Source: Asticcacaulis taihuensis (lineage in GTDB: Bacteria; Pseudomonadota; Alphaproteobacteria; Caulobacterales; Caulobacteraceae). Taken from it: a stretch of 64,000 nucleotides of DNA. Positions 8,372 to 17,823 of the stretch are shown here, piece by piece. Positions within the stretch are counted from its first letter, which is position 1; every line of letters begins with the position of its first letter. The notes below the pieces were generated by a model. That model was not told where the DNA came from. It did not search any database and saw nothing but the letters and a program-made list of their open reading frames with translations. The position numbers and the translations under genes were made by a program. Location of the stretch: the NCBI RefSeq assembly GCF_900100255.1, contig NZ_FMTS01000004.1:124001-188000 (forward strand). The letters are read 5' to 3'.

Positions 8372-9589
8372 ATGAACGCTGAAAGCTTTCCCCACAATCC
8401 CGATTCGTCAGAACGCACCAGGACCTCACCTGCGGGACACCCTCAGAAGGGTACGGGTGAAGCCGATTGCACGGGGCATAAGATCTTTATCAATGGTCGG
8501 TTCCTCGCGGCCTTGCCGGCCGGCGTACACCGTGTCGCCGAGGAAATGGTGATTGCGATGGACCGCCTCCTTGTTTCGGCCCCCGCATTGGCCGCCGCAT
8601 TTGATCTGACCCTGGCCATTCCCGGAAACATCCGGCGGCACCCGAAGCTTGATCAGGTGCATAGCCAGCCCATGGGCCAACTGACGCAGATTTTCTGGGA
8701 ACAGCTTGACCTGCCCCGCCTGACTTTGGGCGGGTTATGTGTCAGCCTGTGCAATGTGGGGCCGCTGGCCAGACGCGATGCCATCACCATGATGCATGAC
8801 GCGCAGGTCTTTTCGATGCCGGCTTCGTATTCACCTGCTTTCCGACTCTGGTACAGGTTCGCTCAGCCTTTGATCGGCCGGCGTCACAAACGCATCCTGA
8901 CCGTGTCTGAATTTTCGAAATCCGAGCTTGTACATTACGGTATAGCGCCGGCTGAAAAAATCAGTGTCATTCCTAATGGCAGCGACCACATCCTGCGCAT
9001 TCCACCGGATCATACTGCAACCGCTCGCCTTGAGCTTCAGGAGACGCCCTATATTCTTGCTCTGGCGAACGTCCAGTTTCACAAAAATATACGCATTCTT
9101 CTGGAAGCCTTCGCCGCCCCCGCCTTAGAACACACAACCCTGGCGCTTTTTGGCAGCGCGACAAAGGCTGACTTCGAGTCTATGGGCCACAAGGTGCCCG
9201 CGAATGTGCGGTTCCTCGGGCGCATATCGGATGCCGAGCTGGCCGGTCTGATGCTCGGTGCGGTCGGGTTCGCCTGCCCGTCCCTGACAGAAGGATTCGG
9301 CCTGCCGCCGCTCGAAGCGATGCAGCTGGGCTGCCCCGTAATTGCAGCCCCTTGCGGTGCCCTGCCCGAGGTCTGCGGCGATGCGGCTTTGTTTGCCGAT
9401 CCACATGATGCCGCGGCCTGGGCGGATCAAATCTCACGACTGGCGGCGAATGAAGCCATACGCAATGAAATGCGGACAAAGGGCAGCAGACAGGCACAAA
9501 AGTTTACATGGGAACGCTCCGCGCGTCAGCTTTTGCGGACGATAGCAGATGTACAAAACATGTCCGTACCTACCGAACTGTTGTCCTAG
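8372..9589 (+). CDS. Glycosyltransferase family 4 (GT-B) enzyme
   Basis: A 405-residue GT-B fold transferase. The C-terminal nucleotide-sugar domain carries the GT4 E-x7-E motif in SLTEGFGLPPLEAMQLGCPV (about residues 308-325) after the ALANVQFHKN and RFLGRISDAELAGL blocks. The N-terminal domain starts at about residue 37 (GHKIFINGRFLAAL). The first 36 residues are polar and have no counterpart in the family, so the true start may be later, but no better start codon is seen. It probably adds one sugar to the lipid-linked repeat unit of cluster 1. Donor and acceptor cannot be told from sequence. galE follows 118 bp downstream. Confidence 0.88.
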   Translation: MNAESFPHNPDSSERTRTSPAGHPQKGTGEADCTGHKIFINGRFLAALPAGVHRVAEEMVIAMDRLLVSAPALAAAFDLTLAIPGNIRRHPKLDQVHSQPMGQLTQIFWEQLDLPRLTLGGLCVSLCNVGPLARRDAITMMHDAQVFSMPASYSPAFRLWYRFAQPLIGRRHKRILTVSEFSKSELVHYGIAPAEKISVIPNGSDHILRIPPDHTATARLELQETPYILALANVQFHKNIRILLEAFAAPALEHTTLALFGSATKADFESMGHKVPANVRFLGRISDAELAGLMLGAVGFACPSLTEGFGLPPLEAMQLGCPVIAAPCGALPEVCGDAALFADPHDAAAWADQISRLAANEAIRNEMRTKGSRQAQKFTWERSARQLLRTIADVQNMSVPTELLS

Positions 9590-9707
9590 GATCACTACAG
9601 GACAAGACATTCCCCCCTCTGCGGCTGAAATTATATCTATCTTAATTTCAATCGTATAATCAATGCGTTACACATGTAACCCTTTTTTGGCAAAGCGGAC
9701 ACATTTT

Positions 9708-10721
9708 ATGGAAAGCATCATCGTTCTGGGAGGCGCCGGCTATATAGGCAGCCAGGCATGTAAGGCACTGCATACCGCAGGCATTCAACCTGTGACCTAT
9801 GATAACCTGTCCCTTGGCCATGAATCCTTTGTCAAGTACGGACCGCTGATCAAAGGCGACGTGCTTGATACCGCCCTGCTTAGTGAGACAATCCGCCGGT
9901 ACGATGCCAGTTGCGTCATGCATTTCGCTGCCCTGGCCAGCGTCGCGGATTCCGTAACAGATCCGGCGAGCTATTATCAGAACAATGTCGCCGGCACGCT
10001 ATCCGTGCTCGAAGCCATGCGCGCGACAGACTGTCGCTCCCTGGTCTTTTCCTCGACCTGCGCCATTTACGGCCAGCCTGAAGTCGTGCCGATCGACGAA
10101 TCCTGTGCCAAGAATCCAATCAATCCTTATGGTCGCAGCAAGCTGATCTGCGAGCAAATGATGAATGATTACAGCGCTGCCTATGGCATTCGTTCAATTG
10201 CTTTACGCTATTTCAATGCCGTGGGCGCGGATTTTGACGGTGAGATAGGTGAATTTCGGGAACATGAGACCCATATCATTCCCCGCGCCATGATGTATCT
10301 CCTCGGTCATCTCGATGAATTCGTCATCCACGGCAGCGATTTCCCAACCCCCGACGGCACGGCGATCCGTGACTATATCCATGTCAAGGACCTGGCTGAG
10401 GCCCACATTTCAGCAGCCCGGCTTCTGGCCGGCGGCCATGCAGGCGGCGCCTATAACCTGGGTCAGGGAACGGGTTATTCCGTCCTGCAGGTATTGTCGG
10501 CGATCGAACGCATAACCGGTCGAAAAATGCCTGCCATCACTGGTGGACGCCGGCAGGGCGACCCGGCGATCCTCATTGCGCAACCCGCGCTTGCCCGCGA
10601 GGTTCTCGGATTTGCCCCACGCTATTCCTCACTCCAGGATATCATCAGTTCTGCATGGACCTGGCATCAAAAGGCGCATCCGCAAAAAAGCCTCTCAGCG
10701 AGAGAGGCCGGAGCTCGATAA
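9708..10721 (+). CDS. galE: UDP-glucose 4-epimerase
   Basis: GalE interconverts UDP-glucose and UDP-galactose using tightly bound NAD. The 337-residue product is an extended short-chain dehydrogenase. It has the Rossmann motif GGAGYIG at residues 8-14, a Ser in FSSTCAIYG near 116, the catalytic Tyr-x3-Lys pair at Y141/K145 (YGRSK), and the GalE-type block LRYFNAVGAD. The ATG at 9708 places the Rossmann motif at the expected distance; the frame is open from 9663 without similarity. It ends 24 bp before a strong bidirectional terminator. Confidence 0.93.
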   Translation: MESIIVLGGAGYIGSQACKALHTAGIQPVTYDNLSLGHESFVKYGPLIKGDVLDTALLSETIRRYDASCVMHFAALASVADSVTDPASYYQNNVAGTLSVLEAMRATDCRSLVFSSTCAIYGQPEVVPIDESCAKNPINPYGRSKLICEQMMNDYSAAYGIRSIALRYFNAVGADFDGEIGEFREHETHIIPRAMMYLLGHLDEFVIHGSDFPTPDGTAIRDYIHVKDLAEAHISAARLLAGGHAGGAYNLGQGTGYSVLQVLSAIERITGRKMPAITGGRRQGDPAILIAQPALAREVLGFAPRYSSLQDIISSAWTWHQKAHPQKSLSAREAGAR

Positions 10722-10745
10722 ACATAATGACAACCGGATGAAAAA

Positions 10746-10770
10746 GCCTGCTGCGTTTGGCGCAGCAGGC
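10746..10770. terminator. Bidirectional rho-independent terminator
   Basis: A perfect ten-base stem GCCTGCTGCG/CGCAGCAGGC around a five-base loop, preceded by five A and followed by six T. It lies between the convergent galE (plus) and the polymerase-like gene ending at 10803 (minus) and can serve both. Confidence 0.92.
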
Positions 10771-10802
10771 TTTTTTATATTTTACAAAATTCCCGTCCGA
10801 TA

Positions 10803-12251
10803 TCAGGCTGGCACATTTTGCGTGTCGACCGATTTGGGCGGCGTGGCAAGGCTTTTGCGCCGGTTATGCCACGAAACAATGGCAGCCGCGAACATAGTGC
10901 CAAACAAGAATGCATTCTTCATCCCGAAATCCGCAGACGTGCCAGCCAGAATCCCCGCGGTCAAACCTGGCAGGAATGACCAGCGCAGGCCAGTCACCAG
11001 CGCCGAGTTCACGACGTCACCCGGATAGGCGCGCCGAAGCATGGATTGAAGGGCGAAACCGTAATAAAGAAGCCCCCCCAGGAAACCGGTATTACTGAGC
11101 ACCGCAACGACTTCGTTCGAGGCACGCGTTCCTCCCATCCCCACCCCCAGGCCATAGGTATCGAGCAGGGCCTGCCAGGAGGTCAAGGTCCAGAAGGTGC
11201 GTTCCTCAAATGACGAGGTACTTGTCTTCTTGAGCACCAGTTGGTCGAAGAGTCTGAAGAGGGAATCAAAGATTTCCGGCCGCGCCACAAAGCCGGTGAA
11301 AACAATGGCTGTCACGGCGGCCACCACCCAGAATTCCAGTTCCAGCTCGCGTCCGGCTCTGGTGCCGCGCCGCGCCTTCTTGGCGCGCCACAGAAAGTCA
11401 AGCCCGGCAAAAGCGCCAAAAACAACCAGCGCCACATAGGCTGAAGACGAGGTGGACAGCCAGACAAACAGCAGCAGAAGCGCAGCCACGACCGGAACGA
11501 CCTTCTGCCGGTAAAAATGGTCGGTAATCGCGTGACGCAGGAAATAAACCAAGGTCAGCAACTGGGTACAGAGGGCGCCGTAACTTGAAGCCTCCGGCAT
11601 CAGGCCAACGACACGTCGCGTACCACCTTCGAGCGTCACATCCGTCATCAGCACATAACTGGCCGTGCGGAAGGGATCTAACAGCCAGTCCAGAGGGATG
11701 AAATGGCTGGACAGATCCAGTATGCCAGTAAAGACCGCCAGCCCGCCTCCAATACAGAGCCCTTTCAGCGCATTCTGTTGTTGCTTTGCGTCGATCATCA
11801 GGCGGGCAAATGTCACGACCGTGATGACGGAAATGGTCAGATACATGATCTGGGAAATGTTTTGCGTCGTCGGCTGCAGAAAGCCAGACTGGAAAAAGCG
11901 CGTAACCTTCATGGGCACGACGATGACGTGACCTGCAAAAAACCGCGGACTGAATATGGTCACCAGTACTGCTACCGCCCAGAAGGCCGTCAACATTAGC
12001 AGGCCGCGCGGCGCAAAAAGAGCGGAGAGACCGAACTTTATCGCCCGGCCGTTGATGAAGGTTCTCAGGAACAGGATGCAGGCGACAATAGGTGTCGGCG
12101 TGAAGGTCAGGCCCATCGTCATCGCCGTCGGGAAGACGGCGAAAGAGCCAAATGGCATGGTGGCAAAAAACAGATAGATGAGAAGTGAACGATTGCCAAA
12201 CAGGCCGATCAGTGCCAGCCCCCAGAACAGCGCTATCGGGATAAAGTCCAT
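10803..12251 (-). CDS. Polytopic membrane protein, probable exopolysaccharide polymerase (Wzy-like)
   Basis: A 482-residue protein with roughly ten to twelve transmembrane segments. It has a long loop containing the EGGTRRVVGLMPEASSYGAL block and a later GLGVGMGGTRASNEVVAVLSNTG block, an arrangement seen in alphaproteobacterial O-antigen/EPS polymerases. It is the last gene of a minus-strand run (Wza-like, hypothetical, barrel, Wzc-like, GT4, this gene), which supports a role in chain polymerisation. Sequence conservation in this class is low, so polymerase versus transport function stays inferred. It starts with ATG at 12251. Confidence 0.72.
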   Translation of the reverse strand: MDFIPIALFWGLALIGLFGNRSLLIYLFFATMPFGSFAVFPTAMTMGLTFTPTPIVACILFLRTFINGRAIKFGLSALFAPRGLLMLTAFWAVAVLVTIFSPRFFAGHVIVVPMKVTRFFQSGFLQPTTQNISQIMYLTISVITVVTFARLMIDAKQQQNALKGLCIGGGLAVFTGILDLSSHFIPLDWLLDPFRTASYVLMTDVTLEGGTRRVVGLMPEASSYGALCTQLLTLVYFLRHAITDHFYRQKVVPVVAALLLLFVWLSTSSSAYVALVVFGAFAGLDFLWRAKKARRGTRAGRELELEFWVVAAVTAIVFTGFVARPEIFDSLFRLFDQLVLKKTSTSSFEERTFWTLTSWQALLDTYGLGVGMGGTRASNEVVAVLSNTGFLGGLLYYGFALQSMLRRAYPGDVVNSALVTGLRWSFLPGLTAGILAGTSADFGMKNAFLFGTMFAAAIVSWHNRRKSLATPPKSVDTQNVPA

Positions 12252-12348
12252 CTGCCCTATAGCCCTTTATGATTCACATAAAAAATGATGGTATCCAGAC
12301 CGCGGCTCCAGACAATCTTTCTGTCACGTTTCACCTTGGCTGACAAGA

Positions 12349-13437
12349 TCACGCGGCCTTCCCCAGTTGCGATGCAATAAAGCTCTGCAGACGTTCCTTG
12401 AAGATTTCACGAGTCCAGCCCTGAGCATGTTGTCGAATGGCAGCAGGATTGAAGCTATCGAGCCGCGCTTCAAACCGGCCAATCACATCCATCAGGCTTT
12501 CCGCCGTCTGTTCATTGAAAAACATTCCCGTCTGGTTTTCCACCACGGTTTCTACTGCGCCCCCCCGGCGATAGGCCAGGACCGGCCTCCCGCTGGCCAT
12601 AACTTCGAGCGGAACGATGCCGAAATCCTCCACGCCGGGAAAGAGCAATGCCCGGCAGTTGCGGAAGTGACGCGCCATGGCTTCATCATCGACCTTGTCA
12701 AGAAAGGTAATGGTCGGCCCCGCCTGGCGCTTCATTTCACGGGTCGCGCCGGAGCCGATGATAACCAGCCGCTTATTCAGGCGCGTACAGGCCTCGATGG
12801 CAACATCTATGCGCTTGTAAGGCGTGATCTGGCCGGCACAGAGATAATAGTCTTCCGGGGTATCGGCCGGTTCAAAACGCGACACATCGACCGGCGGATG
12901 GATGACCGCGGCCTCGCGCCGGTAGAATTTTTCGATGCGTTTGGCCACGAAGGACGAGTTAGCGATGAAGTGATCAACCCGTGCCGAAGTCGTGACATCC
13001 CAGGCCCGCAGCCAGCTTGAGGTCAGGCGCATAGCCAGGCGCGCCAGCCAGCCGGCCTTGCGGTAATATTGCGGATACAAGTCCCAGATATAGCGCATAG
13101 GGGAGTGGCAGTAGCAGATATGCACAGAATCCGGCGGCGGAATAATCCCCTTTGCCGGCCCGGCCTCGCTGGACAGGATCAGGTCGTAGCCCGACAGGTC
13201 GAAAGCCTCCAGGGCCTGCGGCATCAGCGGAAGCATTTTCTGATAGAAACGCTTGCCGCCGATTTTTTGCAGAAAGGAGGTGGTAATGCGGTGCTTCAGA
13301 AGGGTCGGAGACAGCTTGCCGCGGTCAACCACCAGCGTGAAGATATCCGCTTCCGGATACAGTTCGCACAGGCATTCGAGTACCTTCTCGCCGCCTCTCA
13401 TGCCGACCAGCCAGTAGTGAACGATAGCGACTTTCAT
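12349..13437 (-). CDS. Glycosyltransferase family 4 enzyme (WbaZ/mannosyltransferase-like)
   Basis: A 362-residue GT-B transferase. The N-terminus (MKVAIVHYWLVGMRGGEKVLE) and the CYCHSPMRYIWDLYPQYY block are typical of the WbaZ/WbpZ-like GT4 group, often mannosyl- or rhamnosyltransferases. The C-terminal domain shows CAGQITPYKRIDVAIEA and the E-x7-E motif in GVEDFGIVPLEVMASGRPV. It lies 55 bp downstream of the Wzc-like gene on the same strand and probably acts on the cytoplasmic lipid-linked oligosaccharide. The sugar specificity is unproven, although the manC gene at 22 kb makes GDP-mannose available. Confidence 0.88.
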   Translation of the reverse strand: MKVAIVHYWLVGMRGGEKVLECLCELYPEADIFTLVVDRGKLSPTLLKHRITTSFLQKIGGKRFYQKMLPLMPQALEAFDLSGYDLILSSEAGPAKGIIPPPDSVHICYCHSPMRYIWDLYPQYYRKAGWLARLAMRLTSSWLRAWDVTTSARVDHFIANSSFVAKRIEKFYRREAAVIHPPVDVSRFEPADTPEDYYLCAGQITPYKRIDVAIEACTRLNKRLVIIGSGATREMKRQAGPTITFLDKVDDEAMARHFRNCRALLFPGVEDFGIVPLEVMASGRPVLAYRRGGAVETVVENQTGMFFNEQTAESLMDVIGRFEARLDSFNPAAIRQHAQGWTREIFKERLQSFIASQLGKAA

Positions 13438-13492
13438 CCGGTTTTGCCTTGCAGCACTCTGCTACCTGCGCCAGAGCGCGGGTAACAGGTGG

Positions 13493-15691
13493 CTATTCCT
13501 GATAGTACTTCTTGTACTGATCGTAGTAATAGCCGCTGTCGCCATAGCCATACTTGGCCTGTTCCTTGACATTGACCTGAGTGAGCACCACGCCGCAGAT
13601 ATGGGCGCCGGTTTCGGTGAGCAGTTCGAGCGATGCCTGGGCGGCCTTGCGCTGCGTCTTGCGCCAGCGGACCAGCATTGCCACCACGTCGGCCTTGCGG
13701 GCCAGGATGCGGGTGTCGACAACGGCCAGAACCGGCGCTGTATCAAGAATGACAACGTCGAAGCTGGCGCGCAGAGTGTCGAGCAGATGGTCCATCGCTT
13801 CGGAACCGAAGACATCCTTGGGCGTATAGGCACTTTCCACCAGCGGCAAATACAGCACATTGGTCACGTCGTCCTTGATCAGGACATCTTTCAGTTCAGC
13901 CTTGCCGGCCAGGACTTCAAGCAGGCCGCCTTCGACAGGCCCGGTGATATACTGATTGATCGAGCGGCGACGCAGGTCGCAATCGACCACCACCACGGAC
14001 TGTCCCGAAAGTGCCATCACGCGCGCCAGACACACCGCCGTGGTCGTCTTGCCTTCACCGGGCAGGGACGAGGTCACGGCGATTACCTTCACCTCGTGAC
14101 CAATGCGCGAATAGATGAGGGCCGCGCGCATGATGCGGAAACCTTCGGAGAAAACCGAAAGCGGTTTGTCGACTACATATTGTGCCGGTGTCGCCTTTTG
14201 CCCGCGGTTCAGGGTCGATGCCAGGTCGGCTATATTGCCAAGGTGCGGCTGACGCAGAATGGTTTCGACATCCGTGGCCGTCGTCAGTCCACTATCCAGG
14301 GCGCGCCGGATCAGCACCGATCCTGTTGCGGCGCCGAGCGCACCGATAAAGGCCAAGGCCAGCGAGATCGGAATCTTCGGCGAACTTGGGCCTGTCGGCA
14401 GGGCGGCATTGGAAACGATGCGGGCATCCGAGCGGTCAATACCCTCCTGCGATGAGGTCTGCTTGAAACGATCCAAATAAGACTGGTAAAGCGTCGAAAC
14501 CGCGTCGGCGTTGCGCTGCAATTCATTAAGCTTGACCATCGCCTGATTGTTGCCGACCAGTTGCCCCTTGGCCTGCGCCACGCTGCCGGCGAGCGATGCC
14601 GTCCGCTGGCGCTGAATTTCCGCCTGGGCCTCAAGATTGGACATGATGCGCTGAATTTCGGCCCGGATCTGAGCATCAATATCGTTCAGTTGATCCTGGG
14701 CCTTGATGATATCCGGATGCTTGTTGCCATAGCGCGATTGCAGGTCAGCCAGGCGCTGGCTCACGGAGGTCCGCTGAGCGCGCAGATTTTTGATCACATC
14801 CGAATTGAGGGCCTCGCCGACATCTTCGCCGCTGGAACCGGTATTCAACTGACGACGGGCCACCGCAAGACGGGCCTCGCTTTCAGCCCGATCCACCTTC
14901 ACACCCGCCAGTTGCTGGTCAAGCGTCGTTATCTGCTGCTGCCCGAGGGTATTATCCGCCGAAACCGCCAGAAGGTTGTGCGCAATCTTGTATTGCTGCA
15001 CCGCCGTTTCAGCCTCTTCAACCTGCGTGCGCAGGTCACCAAGCCGGCTGTTCAGCCAGTCATTGGCCTCCTTCGTCGCCTGGAACTTGGTTTCCAGTTG
15101 TTGCGACAGATAAAGGCGCGCCCACTCGTTGGCGATTTTCGACGCCTTTTCCGGCGAAGTCGAGGTAAAGGAAATCGTAATGATCCGGGTCGCGCCCGAA
15201 CGCGCCACTGTCAGCCGGCCCAGGATATTGTTCAGGACATCCTCATGTCTGGCCTGGGCCTCCAGAGGGGTCAGGCGACGATTATCCGGTTTGTTCTTGA
15301 TCAGACCAAAGAAATGCGTGCCACGCAGATAGGGATTGAATTCCGGATCCTGGTCCAGTTGCAGAGACCGCAATACCCGATCGCCCAACGAATTGGATTG
15401 AAGAATCTCGACCTCGGTATCAACCGTCGCCGCATCGGGCGGCAATCCGGTCAGGACATCCTGATCCGACGTGGTTTTCAGGGTACGCGGGTCCATCATG
15501 ACGCTGGCCGTGGCCGTATACCGCGGCACCTGCATCAGCACAGGCACAATGATCAGCAGGAAAACGCACCCGAAGATGACCGCGAAAAAGCGGCTGAAAC
15601 GCCGGAAATCTGCGATAATTGCAGCCAGATCGACGGAAGGCAGCAGGCTGTCCGACACATCGCTTTCAGTGGAGTGTTTATCCGAGGTCAT
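13493..15691 (-). CDS. Wzc-like polysaccharide co-polymerase with C-terminal BY-kinase domain
   Basis: Controls chain length and export of exopolysaccharide at the inner membrane. The 732-residue product has an N-terminal Wzz domain with two membrane helices (about residues 36-54 and 441-462) and a coiled-coil periplasmic region (about 200-400). The tyrosine autokinase domain has Walker A (SSLPGEGKTTT, 541-551), Walker A' (VVVVDCDLRRR, about 566-576) and Walker B (VVILDTAP, about 646-653). The C-terminus is a tyrosine cluster with eight Tyr in the last 19 residues, the expected autophosphorylation tail. Co-polymerase and kinase are fused, unlike Caulobacter-type holdfast clusters where they can be separate genes. 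It belongs to the minus-strand run with the barrel and Wza-like genes. Confidence 0.94.
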   Translation of the reverse strand: MTSDKHSTESDVSDSLLPSVDLAAIIADFRRFSRFFAVIFGCVFLLIIVPVLMQVPRYTATASVMMDPRTLKTTSDQDVLTGLPPDAATVDTEVEILQSNSLGDRVLRSLQLDQDPEFNPYLRGTHFFGLIKNKPDNRRLTPLEAQARHEDVLNNILGRLTVARSGATRIITISFTSTSPEKASKIANEWARLYLSQQLETKFQATKEANDWLNSRLGDLRTQVEEAETAVQQYKIAHNLLAVSADNTLGQQQITTLDQQLAGVKVDRAESEARLAVARRQLNTGSSGEDVGEALNSDVIKNLRAQRTSVSQRLADLQSRYGNKHPDIIKAQDQLNDIDAQIRAEIQRIMSNLEAQAEIQRQRTASLAGSVAQAKGQLVGNNQAMVKLNELQRNADAVSTLYQSYLDRFKQTSSQEGIDRSDARIVSNAALPTGPSSPKIPISLALAFIGALGAATGSVLIRRALDSGLTTATDVETILRQPHLGNIADLASTLNRGQKATPAQYVVDKPLSVFSEGFRIMRAALIYSRIGHEVKVIAVTSSLPGEGKTTTAVCLARVMALSGQSVVVVDCDLRRRSINQYITGPVEGGLLEVLAGKAELKDVLIKDDVTNVLYLPLVESAYTPKDVFGSEAMDHLLDTLRASFDVVILDTAPVLAVVDTRILARKADVVAMLVRWRKTQRKAAQASLELLTETGAHICGVVLTQVNVKEQAKYGYGDSGYYYDQYKKYYQE

Positions 15692-15724
15692 AAATTGTGC
15701 CAGATTATCGTGAGTATGAAACAG

Positions 15725-15747
15725 GCGCCCGGATTATCTCCGGGCGC
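15725..15747. terminator. Intergenic hairpin between barrel gene and wzc-like gene
   Basis: An eight-base perfect stem GCGCCCGG/CCGGGCGC with a seven-base loop lies in the 62-bp gap between the barrel gene and the downstream wzc-like gene. There is no convincing T tract on either strand. It may be a weak terminator or an mRNA-stability element that lowers expression of the downstream genes relative to the barrel protein. Confidence 0.4.
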
Positions 15748-15753
15748 TGCATC

Positions 15754-17025
15754 TTAATACTGAAGACCTAAAGAAACCTTCAATGCATTATCCTTGAAGC
15801 CCGGAATGGCATTGCTGCCCTTGGACTTGTTTTCGCTGTAGGTGTAGCCGCCACGGATGACCACATGACGATTCACCAGATATTTCGCGCCCAGCCAAAG
15901 GGATGTCCGGTCATCCGTTCGATCAACGCCGTTATAGTCGTCAGTTGTGTAGCCATAGGAGGCACTAAGAACCAGAGTGCGAAGCAACTCATAATCCACG
16001 CCGATCTGCGAGGCTGTGGAGGTGTAGCTGGAAGCGTTGAGTTGCGGCGTTTCCTGGATGGTGCGGGACGTGCCGGCAGAAACCGTTATCAACTGGGTCG
16101 GGAAATACTGGACGTTCGCCAGGAATGATACACCATCGACCTTCCTGAACGCCGGATTGTCGTAATTCTGGGCCTGGTAGCCGATCTGCGCTTCACCACG
16201 GATCAGGTTGGTCAGGTCAAAACTGGCGCCGATGGCGGCATCGTAACCATCCGAGTCACGGTTGACAGTATGATCGTCATAATCACGCGTATTGCCGACC
16301 CATATGGCGTAAAGCGCCGTATCCGGGCTGAACGCATAATCGGCACGGCCGGAATATTCGACGCGGCGATAATCACGGGAATCCTGGGAAATCGCCTTGC
16401 CCCCCGGTGTCGCATTGTCAAAGACAACGGCGTCTTCGTAATTCAGGTCCGTCAGAGTGGCCTGACCGGTAAAGCGCAGACGATTGCCTTCCGCCACGAA
16501 ACCTGCGTTGACGACAGCCGCTTTGAATTCGATCGGCTCAAGCAGGCTGCCTATCGTCTGACCTGCTGGGTCATAGAGCGGTTCGAAACCATCGCTGTAA
16601 TTAATGCCGCCGAACAGATTGCTGCGGCCATGAATATCAAGACGTCCGCCAACTGCGGCCTCCCAGCTCGTGGTGTTCTGGTTGTCGTTGTCCGCGTAGT
16701 TGGTAATGGTCGAACGCAGAGAGGCCGTCAGTTGGTGACGCCCCCAGTCAGACGTGATACGCACCGCCGGCGTAACAGCCGAATACGTATCGGAGACTTC
16801 ATTGACAGCCTTGTAATAGATGTTGTCGTTGCTGTTCACCTCGACATCGAGTGACGGCGACACATCAAAGACGCCCCAGCGCAGACCGCGCGGTTCATAT
16901 TCAGGCGGAATACGCTCGGTGACCGCTATGTTGCGATCACGGGCGAAATTGGAACCCTGGGCTTGCGCGGCACCGGCCGCAAGCAAGGCAAAAGAAAGCA
17001 CCACCAGCGATGTGCCGTATTTCAT
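15754..17025 (-). CDS. Outer-membrane beta-barrel protein of the exopolysaccharide cluster
   Basis: A 423-residue protein with a signal peptide (MKYGTSLVVLSFALLAAGAAQA) and then alternating amphipathic strands throughout, ending in an aromatic residue (LGLQY), as barrel proteins do. It resembles the BBP2-type outer-membrane proteins found next to wza/wzc genes in sphingomonads and Caulobacterales. It may act as the outer-membrane secretion channel or an accessory to it, which fits the unusually small Wza-like protein upstream. The ATG at 17025 is chosen over 17040 because GGGG sits seven bases before it. Confidence 0.8.
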   Translation of the reverse strand: MKYGTSLVVLSFALLAAGAAQAQGSNFARDRNIAVTERIPPEYEPRGLRWGVFDVSPSLDVEVNSNDNIYYKAVNEVSDTYSAVTPAVRITSDWGRHQLTASLRSTITNYADNDNQNTTSWEAAVGGRLDIHGRSNLFGGINYSDGFEPLYDPAGQTIGSLLEPIEFKAAVVNAGFVAEGNRLRFTGQATLTDLNYEDAVVFDNATPGGKAISQDSRDYRRVEYSGRADYAFSPDTALYAIWVGNTRDYDDHTVNRDSDGYDAAIGASFDLTNLIRGEAQIGYQAQNYDNPAFRKVDGVSFLANVQYFPTQLITVSAGTSRTIQETPQLNASSYTSTASQIGVDYELLRTLVLSASYGYTTDDYNGVDRTDDRTSLWLGAKYLVNRHVVIRGGYTYSENKSKGSNAIPGFKDNALKVSLGLQY

Positions 17026-17083
17026 ATTTATCCCCGTCATACTGACAAAGTTGTAGGAAAGCCCTGCAGACGCGGGCCGGAAC

Positions 17084-17110
17084 TAAAAAAAGACGCCGGA
17101 TTAACCGGCG
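17084..17110 (-). terminator. Rho-independent terminator overlapping the stop of the 17.1-kb gene
   Basis: The stem CGCCGG/CCGGCG with loop ATTAA (17094-17110) is followed, on the minus strand, by seven T (plus-strand A run just upstream). It overlaps the stop codon region of the preceding minus-strand gene. It implies either partial read-through into the barrel gene or a separate promoter for that gene in the 75-bp gap. Confidence 0.7.
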
Positions 17111-17691
17111 CGGTAACCAGCCCCTGCCGGCGCGCTGTTTGGCGCTATAGGCAGGCTGTAGCCTTTGCTGTGCCCGTTGATGGCGCCGGGCGAAGTTTCA
17201 TCGAACAGCTTGGCCAGGTCACCCTGAACACGGCCGAAAGCGGCCGCCACGTTCTTTGAGAGATTGGGCGTGTTGGAGGCGCGGGTCAGGGCCGTGGAAA
17301 TGCTCAGGGTGGGCACACCGGCCGCGACCTGCGCCTTGATGTCATTCTCGATTGCCACAACGATCAGGGCGACGACATCTTCAGAAACGGCGGCATCACG
17401 CGCCGTGGCATGGGCGCTCTGGCCGGTCTGACCATTGCCCTCGCCGGCAACCGCCAGACCATTACTCGTGGCGCCCGCAATGGCGGCGGCATCACTACCC
17501 AGCGCAACAAAGGCCGCATCTTCCGCCTGGTTTGCCGTGGCGACCAGTTTCACCGCCAGTGATGACGAAGTTTTTTCGACATTCTGCGACATGAGGCCGG
17601 CCGGCGCAGCGACCGCGACAGCCGTGAGAGCTAGGCCAACAGCAGCGCCAAGTCCAAGGATAATCTTTTTCCCAGGGATAATCTTTTTCAT
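17101..17691 (-). CDS. Secreted hypothetical protein of the exopolysaccharide cluster
   Basis: A 196-residue protein with an N-terminal signal sequence (MKKIIPGKKIILGLGAAVGL, then an Ala/Val-rich stretch). The mature part is Ala/Ser/Asn-rich with no catalytic motif, and the C-terminus is Gly/Ala/Pro-rich. The start region contains a direct DNA repeat encoding KKIIP-GKKII. I chose the ATG at 17691 because the signal sequence begins there. No family recognised. It lies between the Wza-like and barrel genes on the same strand, so a periplasmic role in export is plausible but unproven. Confidence 0.65.
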   Translation of the reverse strand: MKKIIPGKKIILGLGAAVGLALTAVAVAAPAGLMSQNVEKTSSSLAVKLVATANQAEDAAFVALGSDAAAIAGATSNGLAVAGEGNGQTGQSAHATARDAAVSEDVVALIVVAIENDIKAQVAAGVPTLSISTALTRASNTPNLSKNVAAAFGRVQGDLAKLFDETSPGAINGHSKGYSLPIAPNSAPAGAGYRAG

Positions 17692-17823
17692 TGTCTTCGA
17701 GTCCCCTCGGTGGCGAAAGAAACTTTTCGCACTTGCTAAAAACGAAACCATAATACTGTTATTGATTCAAGCCCATTAGCCCAAACCGCCTTCGGTGCAA
17801 AGCGATTACACCTAAACTGATAC

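Noticed and set aside
14561-15757. 398-codon plus-strand frame opposite the Wzc-like gene
   Set aside because: The minus strand encodes a recognisable Wzz/BY-kinase protein; the plus-strand product has no family features.
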